Source of the DNA: Bactrocera neohumeralis
Taxonomy: Eukaryota > Arthropoda > Insecta > Diptera > Tephritidae
Length of the DNA: 64,000 nucleotides
Direction: 5' to 3'
Assembly: GCF_024586455.1 (NCBI RefSeq)
Contig: NW_026089623.1
Span: forward strand, 13,042,784 to 13,106,783
Both the position numbers and the translations under genes were made by a program. This document shows, piece by piece, positions 30,257 through 39,254 of the stretch. The notes below the pieces were generated by a model that was given only the letters and a program-made list of their open reading frames with translations, made no database searches and was not told the DNA's origin. Each line of letters starts with the position of its first letter. Within the stretch, counting starts at the first letter, position 1.

Positions 30257-31708
30257 CAGTGCCGCACATAAGTATTGGCACAGCAACCATTTTGTGTTTT
30301 TCGGCTATTTTAAAAACAGACTAATAGGATATTTATTGTAAATATATTTTACCTTGTTAAATCCATTCATTAACTACCACATACACTCATTTTTTTATAA
30401 TAATTCATTTTTAATTATACTTTTTAATTCACATTCATAAAAAATAAGCAATTTTTACGACACAAAAGTATTGGCACACTCAGTAAATTATAAAGAAAAA
30501 AAAACATTATGCAATTTAATTAATATTTGGTGGGTAGTCCATTTTGCTTGATTACAGCTTCCAGACGCCGTGGCATGGAATATACTAGTTTTTGGGTTGT
30601 TAGCTGGGGTATTTTGTGCCATTCCTCTAACAAAGCCTGCTTCAACTCCAGTTTGTTGCAAACTGCCCGTTTTCTCACCCGCCTTTCCAACTCCTCCCAC
30701 AAATGCTCAATTGGGTTGAGGTCTGGAGATTGTGGTGGATGGGGCAAGACGTGTGCGGTGTTATAAGTTAACCACATTCTTACAATATGAGCCGAATGCT
30801 TCGGGTCATTGTCTTGCTGAAATGTGAATGAGCTTGGTAAATTTAGTTTTTGAGCACTTTTTTTCAAACTTTGCTTCAAAATATTTAAATAAACCGTTTT
30901 GTCCATAATGTCTTCTATGAATACCAGCTCACCCACACCTGCAGCAGCCATGCATCCCCACACCATCACACCACCACCACCGTATTTCACTGTTGGAGCA
31001 AGATTTTGTTTTTCAAATTCAGTGTTTGGCTTTCTCCACACCGAAGTACGACCGTCGCTCCGAAAGATATTGTACTTACTCTCGTCTGAGAAGAGTACTT
31101 GGTCCCAGAATGTGTTTGGTTTTTTGTTATACTCTTTTGCGTAGTCTATGCGCTTCTTCTGGTTACGTGAAGATATCAACGGCTTCTTTCGGGCAACACG
31201 CGAATTATTGCGAACCGGCTTCTGTCCATCATTTCACCTATTTCAGAATACGATTTGCCTTGGTTGTGCATATGTAAAATAATTTTTCGCTGAGATATAG
31301 TGGTTTCTTTTTGTTTTGAAGACATTTTTATAAAAAAATTTAGCTTTTCACGTTATTGAACACAAACGAATTTCACAAAGCAAAACTGGTTGTCAATTTG
31401 AATAACTGTTAATAAATGAAAAGAAAAGTGTTGTATTCTCGGAAAAGGAGTGGCCAGATTGAGTATTTTTTAATTAACAGAACGGGTGTGCCAATACTTT
31501 TGTGTCGTAGAAATTGCTTATTTTTTATGAATGTGAATTAAAAAGCATAATTAAAAATGAATTATTATAAACAAATTAGTGTAGGTGGTAGTTAATGAAT
31601 GGAATTAACAAGGGAAAATATATTTACACTAAATAACCTATTAGTCTGCTTTTAAAATAGCCGAAAAACACAAAATGGTTGCTGTGCCAATACTTATGTG
31701 CGGCACTG
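30257..31708 (-). mobile_element. Tc1-family transposon with IR/DR-type ends
   Basis: TA target duplication (30255-30256 and 31709-31710). Terminal inverted repeats about 223 bases long (30257-30480, 31486-31708), each with an outer CACATAAGTATTGGCACAGC and an inner CACAAAAGTATTGGCACAC motif, the paired transposase-site layout known from IR/DR Tc1 elements such as Sleeping Beauty. Length 1,452. Arms are nearly identical, so it is not very old. Confidence 0.9.
30520..31325 (-). pseudogene. Tc1 transposase, N-terminal deletion
   Basis: The open frame 31179-30520 (219 codons) carries the whole catalytic core: LFSDESKYNIF (D1), KYGGGGVMVWGC, FQQDNDPKHSAH (D2), PPQSPDLNPIEHLWEEL (E); spacing D2-E is 34 residues, so DD34E. 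The end MPRRLEAVIKQNGLPTKY is canonical. The start ATG at 31325 (MSSKQKETTISQR) opens a helix-turn-helix segment that shifts frame near 31215 and lacks the expected paired-domain second half, so total length is about 265 instead of about 340. Catalytic residues remain; DNA binding is probably lost. Confidence 0.88.
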
Positions 31709-31857
31709 TATGTATAAGATTAAAAAATTGAGATCGCACAAAATATTTTTTTTTACATTTCTCTATTTACTATTAAAAACACATTTGCAAAGTTTTGTAA
31801 AGAGTCATTGACTGGCCCTGGATTCCGAGGTATAAACCTTAGGGCGCTCCACTATTA

Positions 31858-32600
31858 ATGCCTTGATGAGAGTTTCAAAAAGATGTTCACTGCCCCACAC
31901 AACTTGCTCTAGACATGATTTTGTTAGTAAAACCCTCATCGAAACCCTCATCGAAACCCTCTTTTTCGACTAAGATTACTGGAGACGAGCCAGGCGATTC
32001 ACTCGGTCTGATTATATTATTTCCTAGTAGTAACTCACTTATGATTTGCGATACGATCGGTCGTTTTGAAAATTGGACTCGATATTCCTTTAATTGAATT
32101 GGGTTATCATTTTTTAAAGCAATTTTCGCCTTTAAAATTGTATACTTTCCAATATTTGTGATATTGTTAACGAAAAGTCTACGGTATTCACACATTTTGT
32201 TTTCAAAAAGGTTATTTTCCTTTTCGTTCAAACCTTCAATATTTATTGCTTTCAATTAAAAGTTACGTATTTGAATCACGCAGTCCATCTTTACCGCGAA
32301 GTATATTTTCAGATATAAAATCATCATTGACCACCCCCGTATCTACTTCGATTTTATTATTATCAATTTTGAGCTTTGTATTTATTTTACGCCTAGATAC
32401 GTATTCTCCCCACTAAAACCACGTACATATGTAGGATTTTAAAGTTTCCGATTCTCTTAGCAAATGTTTTACACACTAGGGTGCAAGTGCAACCTGGATC
32501 GAAAAAAGCATATGTATCGTGTCCATTAACATAGATTATTTTTACTTTACTCTCGTTACCACTTTTCCTTTTGACGCGATTGTTCGAAAATTTGTTAATT
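31858..32600 (-). pseudogene. Old gypsy protease and RT start
   Basis: Minus text near 32520-32490 reads AFFDPGCTCTLVC, where gypsy proteases have D-T/S-G; Pro replaces Thr and Cys follows. Frame 32255-31887 gives ALKNDNPIQLKEYRV, RPIVSQIISELLLGNN and IIRPSESPGSSPVILVEK, the classic gypsy RT entry. A GAGGGTTTCGAT unit is repeated about three times (31935-31965), then most of RT is missing and the text resumes with LFETLIKAL just before the TTA element. Confidence 0.7.
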
Positions 32601-32799
32601 TTCAGACTTTTCTTTTCGGGACGCTCGCCTGTTTTATGTGAGAGAGAAATATTATATTAGTTAAACTCCATGAAAAAGGAAAAACATACTGTGAAACATG
32701 TCGGATTGCAAGAACTTCTTCAATACAAAAAGTTATTTAATATCACAAAGATACTGGCGTTTTTGTATTAACGGGCAATGGAACTTGATAAGAAAAACT

Positions 32800-33220
32800 T
32801 GATGCCTAATGTGAAGTATGGGGGTGGTGGAACAATAATATGGGGGTGCATGGCTAGTATTGGTGAATGGAATTTATAGAGTTCCCTATAAAAAATAGGT
32901 TTATCTCAATAAAAAAAAAATGCAATTGAAGCAAAACACGGAAGGATTGGGTCTAGAAAGTGACTACTATTTTCAAAAAGATAACGACCCGAAGCATACC
33001 GCAAACATAGTAATATATGGTAAAATCCCATAGAGCACTTATGAGATTCACTTGAACGAAAAATCCGCCAACGCACAATTATCTCAAAATGTTTTGCACG
33101 AAGAATGTGCTAAAATTTCTTCGACAGAAACCTCAAAGCTTGATGATTCAATGTCAAAATCCCTATGAAAAGTTCTAAAACGTAGGGGATTCCAACTATC
33201 TATTAAATTTTAAGAGCAAC
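32800..33220 (+). pseudogene. Decayed Tc1 transposase fragment
   Basis: Plus-strand pieces: LMPNVKYGGGGTIIWGCMA (32800-32850), FQKDNDPKHTANIV-like near 32970-33010 (QK for QQ, in a shifted frame), NPIEHL and LERKIRQRTII near 33030-33080, and a C-terminal MKSSKT near 33165. The order equals the Tc1 core, but stops and frameshifts are frequent. Different from the Tc1 at 30257. No terminal repeats recognised. Confidence 0.6.
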
Positions 33221-33654
33221 TCCGAAGAAGAATATTTTAGTCGACATTTGTAGCTTTTTGTTTATTTTGTTTAAATGCTTTTCTTAGGAAATTATTCACT
33301 TTTATTTTTATGAAACTACATTTTTAATATCCTTTAATGAAAACAAAATAAATTGAATTCTATAAAAAAAGTAATTAGATGCTTTTTTTTAATGAGCTGC
33401 TTTGGTTGGTACCATCTATGCAGTGATTCTGTTTGAAGTCGTTTCGTTCGCGATAGCTGAATATGCGTATCTGCTTCGTTTATCATGCATGGGAAATAAG
33501 TGACAAAAAAAAGTCACAAACTGCGGGCAGTTTACGAAAATACTGTGCTATGAGTCAATCCAAAATTTTGCGGATCCTCGTAGTTTTTGTTTAAATTAAA
33601 ATATATTTTTGCCAGTTATATGCACTTTTTAGCATCTCTAAACGTTTTATAAAT
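33221..33654. other. AT-rich stretch without assignable feature
   Basis: Contains GTGACAAAAAAAAGTCAC, a small palindrome at about 33501, and otherwise nothing I can name on either strand. Confidence 0.35.
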
Positions 33655-33928
33655 AAAGTAGTCCATGTCAAATTTCGTGATGATACCACGTCAAATGCGA
33701 AAGTTTTCCATACAAGCCCTTGATTCCGATCGTTCAGTTTGTATGGCAGCTATATGTTATAGTGGTCCGATGTCGGCATTTCCGACAAATGAGCAGCTTC
33801 TTGAAAACAAAATGACGTTTGCAAAATTTCAAAACGATATCTTAAAAACTGAGGGACTAGTTCGTAAATATACAGACAGACGGACATGGCTAAATTGACT
33901 CGGCTCAACTTACTGATCATTTATATAT

Positions 33929-34522
33929 TGGATGGGCCATATAAAATTTTAAATTTAAAAAGTCAATAAAAAAAACGGCTTGATATTTTTCAAAGGTCTA
34001 ACATTGTTTAAAAGGTTGTTTTATGAAATTTATTTGTGGAAAACAATTTCGGACAAATGACCACCACGGCTGAGTTTACAGCAGCTTATCCGATTCACCC
34101 AATTTTGGAGTACTTTCTCGATGGTTTCAGGCCTTATGGCAGCTACAGCAGCTTGAATCTCGTACTTTAGATTTTGAATTGTTTCTGAATGGTTGGCGTA
34201 ACATTTATCTTTAACAGCACACAGAAAATAGTCCAACGGAGTTAAATCGCAGCTTCTGGGAGGCCAATTCACATCACCTCTTTTGCTGATTATGCGATTT
34301 TCGAAGATAGGGCGTAAAAGATTGAGTGTAGCGTTTGCTGTATGGCACGTGTGCCCAAATGCGACAATTCTGCTTGTTAACGTAACCATCGAGGTGGAAA
34401 TGAGCCTCGTCCGAAAAGATGATGACTTTTTATTGAATATCTGTCACTTTCCGAATGGTATTTGACGTTTCCAATGTCGAAATATAGATAATTGAAATTT
34501 AAAACGTAAGATGGCACACCCT
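33929..34522 (-). mobile_element. Short mariner-type element inside HINE-C
   Basis: Left end GGATGGGCCATATAAAA, right end in reverse complement GGGTGTGCCATCTTACG, both continuing to TTTTAAATTT. The flanking HINE-C text repeats TTATATA on both sides, consistent with a TA-type target with ambiguous borders. It holds a transposase C-terminus only; about 590 bases, so a deletion derivative. Confidence 0.7.
34030..34389 (-). pseudogene. mariner transposase C-terminal part
   Basis: A 119-codon open frame with GDVNWPPRSCDLTPLDYFL (third catalytic Asp of mariner DDxD transposases), VKDKCYANHSETIQNLKYEI and VNRISCCKLSRGGHLSEIVF at the very C-terminus. In the family the PLDYFL is followed by WG; here it reads CA. 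The upstream D residues are absent. Ends just inside the terminal repeat. Confidence 0.8.
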
Positions 34523-34610
34523 TTATATACTTTATAGGGCCTCCGACACTTCCTTATGGGTGTTACAAACTTCGTGACAAACTTAATATACCCTGTTCAG
34601 GGTATAAAAA

Positions 34611-35705
34611 GGTGGCGCTATCAAAACTAACGAGTGGGTAACATTAGATCATGCAGTGACCATCAGCTGTTTAAAGCGTCAAGTCGAAGTTTCGCTCCAT
34701 TTTCCCCAATTAGTCTGGCCAGGCCATTTGTTTTTAAATGTTATTTAAATATATTTACAGTATAGCAAACGACTTGCGCTTCCAGATAGCTTCCTAGAAT
34801 TTTATTGTCTATAGAATTCAGAAAAAAAAATCAATATTACACCTTAGTGCACCAATGGTGCTTGGCTAGACCCCATATATTTTGTAAGAAAATATTTGAA
34901 CTTTGGTATGTTTCTATCACTTCGCACGGTTGATTTATCTATTTTCATGTTCGTTACATGTCCAAATTGGTTTGTATGTTTATCTAGGTCAAATACTTTA
35001 GCCGCTAGAGCGTTTTAAAGGTTAAGAAAAATGTAATTTTTCTCAAAATGTTACATTTTTTGTGAACGCTATTGCCACGCCCCTGGTAAGGATAGAGGGG
35101 TTGTTGAGGGCTTTCCTGAAAGTCCCAGGGGTGAACTAACTCGCAAAATAGTTTTGATCCCCCCCGGTCCCCTTCCCCCCCAACTGCAGTGAAACAAAAG
35201 GGGGACATGGTGAAAACCCATTTTCGCCTATTGCCGCGCCCCCGGTGGGGCCTTTATACATTTCCTGAAAGCTCTTTAAATTACCTAACCGGTGCAATTT
35301 ATTTGACCCACCTAGGTCAAATACTTTAGCCGCTAGAGCGTTTTAAATGTTAAGAAAAAATGTAATTTTTCTCAAAATGTTACATTTTTTGTGAACGCTA
35401 TTGCCACGCCAAGCGTGAACAAGGCAGTCAATTTGATTTCAACCAAGTCGAGAGGTAAGAAATTTCAAAAATGTATCTATGTATATTGTACATACATATA
35501 TGAAGGTAAATACAACACATATTTCCATACAAATGTATGTAAACACATAGGGGCCTAGCCAAGCACAATTGGCCTCGACTAAGTGTATCAGACCGTTGGT
35601 CTCAACCAGGGTTAAGCAGCTCACCAAAAAGATGCGCTTAAAAGTATGCAACATCTATATAAAACTAGTTTTGGTAACATTTGTATAGCATATGTATATA
35701 TATAC
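34611..35705. other. Intergenic stretch with a direct repeat
   Basis: No credible gene. 34986-35085 and 35314-35412 are direct copies (listed separately). Also present: a CA/TG-rich stretch near 35470-35550 and a GC-richer block 35060-35260 with CCACGCCCCTGG. The origin of these is not recognised. Confidence 0.4.
34986..35412. repeat. Pair of about 97-bp direct repeats
   Basis: Both copies contain CTAGGTCAAATACTTTAGCC, GCTAGAGCGTTTTAAA and TGTGAACGCTATTGCCACGC with one base difference and one indel seen, 328 bases apart. Between them ATTGCCGCGCCCCCGG partly repeats the motif, so a longer ancestral tandem is possible. Confidence 0.75.
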
Positions 35706-36027
35706 CAGTGATCTGCAGTGAATACTTGGCTTATGAATACACTCTCATATTCATGAATCACCCCCAATATTCACTCACACTTGCTCTCACTAAAAATATT
35801 ATCTTCTCACAATCACATGGCTTGCTTGTGTAATAATGAGTGTGAATATGTCTCACAATCACTTATCGCTCACACTTGGCTTGGCTTGCTTCTCTGTATA
35901 CAATTGTTTGAGCTATTCGTTGCTTACCTTTAGATGAGTTGAAAGGCTCATGAATACATTCACTAATAAGTGGCTCATTGTTTATTCATGAATACATTCA
36001 CAAATTCCGTGCCTATTCAAAATATAT

Positions 36028-36221
36028 TTTATACCTACGCGGAGGGGTTTTAAAAGGAACGAAACGCGCGATTGTAGTGACGTCAAAACTGAAACTTCTT
36101 TGTTTATTATCCTTTTAATGAATTATTTTCTTAAGCTTTATCTTACATTGTAGAAATTGGAGAGCATAGGTAGATGAGTCCCTGAAGTTTATACCTACGC
36201 GGAGGGGTTTTAAAAGGAACG
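36028..36221. repeat. Exact 34-bp direct repeat pair, 160 bases apart
   Basis: TTTATACCTACGCGGAGGGG with 14 further bases occurs at 36028-36061 and 36188-36221. A second shared word, AAAACTGAAACTTCTTTG, follows each at a similar distance (36087, 36250), so a segment of about 160 bases was tandemly duplicated and then diverged. Confidence 0.8.
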
Positions 36222-36269
36222 GGTGAGTCTATTGACTTCGTAAAAACTACAAAACTGAAACTTCTTTGT

Positions 36270-36650
36270 TTCTTATCACAAATTCCATCTTCACCAATTA
36301 CTTCAACATCAAATACGTCTTCACCTGCAAATGACCTGAACTTCTTTTTTCCAAATATTTCAAACATGGGCGCGCAGGAACGTATCGAAGATGAGATAGA
36401 TCGATATTTTACAGAAAGAATACAATTTGATAACGACTTTGACGCAATTCAATGGTGGAAGCAACATAAAGCTAACTTTCCAAGCATATCAAAACTTGCA
36501 CTTAAAATATTAACTATACCTGCAAGTAGTGCGGCGTCTGAACGTGTATTTTCCTTGGCAGGCAATTTAATAACTGATAAAAGAAATCGACTTGCACCCA
36601 AAACCGTAGATAAAATAATATTCCTGAATTCAATATTTAAGACTAACTAA
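36270..36650 (+). pseudogene. hAT transposase C-terminal (dimerisation) region
   Basis: The open frame with ATG at 36366 gives IEDEIDRYF, DAIQWWKQHKANFPSISKLA, LTIPASSAASERVFSLAG and KRNRLAPKTVDKIIFLNS, the hallmark hAT C-terminal dimerisation domain including the conserved W and the ASSA-x-ERVFS motif. The frame is open upstream to about 36270 with a serine/threonine-rich linker, so the ATG is not a true start. The catalytic N-terminal portion is missing. Confidence 0.85.
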
Positions 36651-36922
36651 TATGGCAATAAGACCTTAGAAACTTAAAAAACAAAAATATACAATGATAT
36701 TGAGAAGTAATTTTGTGCAATACCTCAATCTTAATATATATTTAGAAGCTATACTTATAATATATACTTGTATCTTTGGAGTTGAATCTTATGTATGTAC
36801 ATAAATCTTGAAGTAAATTTTATGCTTATTATTTTTATTTTTTACCGAAATTAACTGAAGTTTGTTATTTAGTTTTTTGATAATAATTCATGTAATTTTT
36901 ATACCATTAAACTGACGTGATT

Positions 36923-38012
36923 TTTATACTCTCGCAACAATGTTGCTAACGAGAGTATTATAGTTTTGTTCACATAACGGTTGTTTGTAAGTCCTAAAAC
37001 TAAAAGAGTCAGATATAGGGTTATATATACCAAAGTGATCAGGGTGACGAGTAGAGTCGAAATCCGGATGTCTGTCTGTCCGTCCGTCCGTCTGTCCGTC
37101 CGTCTGTCCGTCCGTCCGTGCAAGCTGTAACTTGAGTAAAAATTGAGATATCATGATGAAACTTGGTACACGTATTCCTTGGCTCCATAAGAAGGTCAAG
37201 TTCGAAGATGGGCAAAATCGGCCCACTGCCACGCCCACAAAATGGCGGAAACCGAAAACCTATAAAGTGTCATAACTAAGCCATAAATAAAGATATTAAA
37301 GTGAAATTTGGCACAAAGGATCGCATTAGGGAGGGGCATATTTGGACGCAATTGTTTTGGAAAAGTGGGCGTGGCCCCGCCCCCTACTAAGTTTTTTGTA
37401 CATATCTCGGAAACTACTATAGCTATGTCAACCAAAGTCTACAGAGTCGTTTTCTTCAGGTATTTCTATATACAGTTCAAAAATGGAAGGAATCGGATAA
37501 TAACCACGCCCACCTCCCATACAAAGGTTATGTTGAAAATCACTAAAAGTGCGTTAACGGACTAACAAAAAACGTCAGAAACACTAAATTTTACGGAAGA
37601 AATTGCAGAAGGAAGCTGCACCCAGGCTTTTTTTAAAAATTGAAAATGGGCGTGGCCTCGCCCACTTATGGACCAAAAACCATATCTCAGGAACTACTCA
37701 ACCGATTTCAATGAAATTCGGTATATAATATTTTCTTAACACCCTTATGACATGTACGAAATATAGGTGAAATCGGTTCACAACCACGCCTTCTTCCAAT
37801 ATAATGCTATTTTGAATTCCATCTGATGCCTTCTCTGTATAATATATGTATAGTTCATTAGGAACCAATGATGATAGCGGAATAAAACTTTACACTAATA
37901 CGGTATTTGAAAAATATGTAAATGACGTATAATGAAATCTCGATTATCACTTTATAATGCGAGAGTATAAAATGTTCGGTGACACCCGAACTTAGCCCTT
38001 CCTTACTTGTTT
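36923..38012 (+). mobile_element. HINE-A interspersed repeat, copy 2
   Basis: Full length: TTTTTATACTCTCGCAAC start, core and (GTCY)n run at about 37070-37119, hairpin and CTTCCTTACTTGTT end. Very similar to the copies at 5269 and 57028. Confidence 0.75.
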
Positions 38013-38244
38013 TGTTTTGCTATTGCCTTACATAAGTATGTACATACCTACATATTTCAATATGTAACGATGCTTCGTTAAAATTTTTTTTTTTTTCGAT
38101 TTTTACTGAGAATGTAGGTAACGGTAAATAATATTGTATTTGCACTTTTTATTGAGTATAGCGTCGCTTGTTTTACATGCGGTAGTTATTATTGATGCAT
38201 CACTTGACAAGAATAGTTATTACGCAAATTTTAAGTCTTAAAAA

Positions 38245-38689
38245 ATGTCAAAAAAGCAAAATATAAAACAAACAAGATTGACATTTGATTATGGTGTTTG
38301 TGAAGCAACAATAACAAAAATTAAGAAGAAGAGATTTGAAATTTTAGAAACAGTTTCAAATTCATATGGTGATTTACACAGGAAAACACTGCATAAACCA
38401 GAATTTATTGAGCTGGAACAAAAAATTTATGATTGCTAAGACGGAGTTTGCAAGACTTTAGATTTTTTCTCCTCATAGTAAATACATATGTATGTATGTA
38501 AATGTAAATATGTTTTTCATGTAAATCCATATGTTTTATTGAAGCAAATAAATGAATGAATTTTTTAAGTTTAAAAATGCATTTAATATTATAAAAACAG
38601 ATAATTTATGTATATATTTGGAAAAGTAAATTATTCGAAAAAGTAAATTACCCAAAATACCAATCGATTTACTTTTCGAGAGTATACTG
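38245..38689 (+). pseudogene. pogo/Tigger-type transposase N-terminus with right terminal repeat
   Basis: ORF 38245-38439 (64 codons): SKKQNIKQTRLTFDYGVCEA, TITKIKKKRFEILETVS, KTLHKPEFIELEQ. This matches the CENP-B-type helix-turn-helix that pogo and Tigger transposases use to bind their ends. The DDE core is absent. 38600-38689 is a terminal region with repeated AAAAGTAAAT words, ending CGAGAGTATACTG followed by TA, the pogo target. A left end was not found. Confidence 0.6.
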
Positions 38690-38731
38690 TATGTATATCC
38701 TTGAAGAAAGTATACTTTATATAGACATGTA

Positions 38732-39001
38732 AGTAATATTTTTTATTAACAAAAATAGTTTTTATTAGAATAGCTTTAAATTACATTAAACAATACTTTG
38801 AGTGAAGACCAACAATTATGACTTCTCGAGTCGGATGATGAAATGAGAGTGTGACGTGACAAACGCGATTTTACAAATGGTGCCGCTTAATGTGCGGGAC
38901 CGCTTTCAATGGCGAAAATGCTGAATTGGAGCATGTTGGCAATGTTGCATTCGATGCTTTAGCTGGCAAAAGTCTCCAATGAAACATTAAGATATGTCAC
39001 T
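38732..39001 (-). repeat. 3' LTR of the 38732-44787 element
   Basis: 270 bases. In element orientation it starts AGTGACATATCTTAATG, directly after a purine-rich tract GATGGGAGG (39010-39002), and ends AATATTACT. The ends form a short inverted repeat (AGT ... ACT). Confidence 0.85.
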
Positions 39002-39254
39002 CCTCCCATCTTAAAATAATGCAATGTCCTCATTGCAATTTTTCTTTGTTTACAAGTTAAAGTTTTTAAATAGAATTCTTACAATATTTAAAGATGTTTT
39101 TAGCATATAAAAATGATTAAGTAATAATGAATAAGTAAAAAGGAATGATAAGATTGATAAGATATAATTTTCAATTCTTAGATTTAGTTTTAGTTGGTTT
39201 TCTTTTTTCTTTTAAATTGGTTTTAATATTTTCTTACATTTTGACTTTTAAACT

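Larger units (their letters stand above)
26766..31854. mobile_element. 5.1-kb element with TAGTGGAGCGCC ends and TTA duplication
   Basis: Ends: TAGTGGAGCGCCGTAAGG on the left; TAGTGGAGCGCCCTAAGG in reverse complement on the right; both followed by CTCGGAA(C/T)CCAGGG and CAGTCAATGA. Flanks TTA (26763-26765 and 31855-31857). Treating TTA as the duplication restores the host gypsy frame exactly. Contents: a minus-strand coding scrap (27061-26855), a Helitron relic and a Tc1. A 3-bp TWA duplication is used by PIF/Harbinger and CACTA types, but the ends do not match what I know of either. Confidence 0.7.
21955..32600 (-). mobile_element. Old Ty3/gypsy relic hosting two large insertions
   Basis: The minus-strand coding text is in three blocks: protease and RT start (32600-31858), end of the RT/RNase H linker and RNase H start (26762-26705), and RNase H (22117-21955). 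The first gap is filled exactly by the TTA-flanked element 26766-31854, the second by the young gypsy 22118-26704; at each junction the old frame resumes. Most of RT itself has been deleted. LTRs not found. Confidence 0.7.
33655..34610 (-). mobile_element. HINE-C repeat, copy 2, split by a mariner
   Basis: The left part (33655-33928) shares with copy 1 CTTGATTCCGATCGTTCAGT, CAGACAGACGGACATGGCTA and TACTGATCA. The right part (34523-34610) shares CTTTATAGGGCCTCCGAC and ends CCCTGTTCAGGGTATAAAAA. The mariner at 33929-34522 sits between. The hairpin end seen in copy 1 is missing on the left. Confidence 0.7.
35706..36660 (+). mobile_element. hAT element remnant
   Basis: It begins CAGTGATCTGCAGTG, with a subterminal region rich in TCATGAATACATTCAC-like repeats (35725-36000), common near hAT ends, and contains a transposase C-terminus at 36270-36650. 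No matching right end found; a HINE-A repeat follows at 36923. Confidence 0.5.

Noticed and set aside
36143..36367. A 74-codon minus-strand ORF opposite the hAT linker
   Set aside because: The plus-strand frame is the real one (continuous with the hAT dimerisation domain); the minus frame is a shadow.
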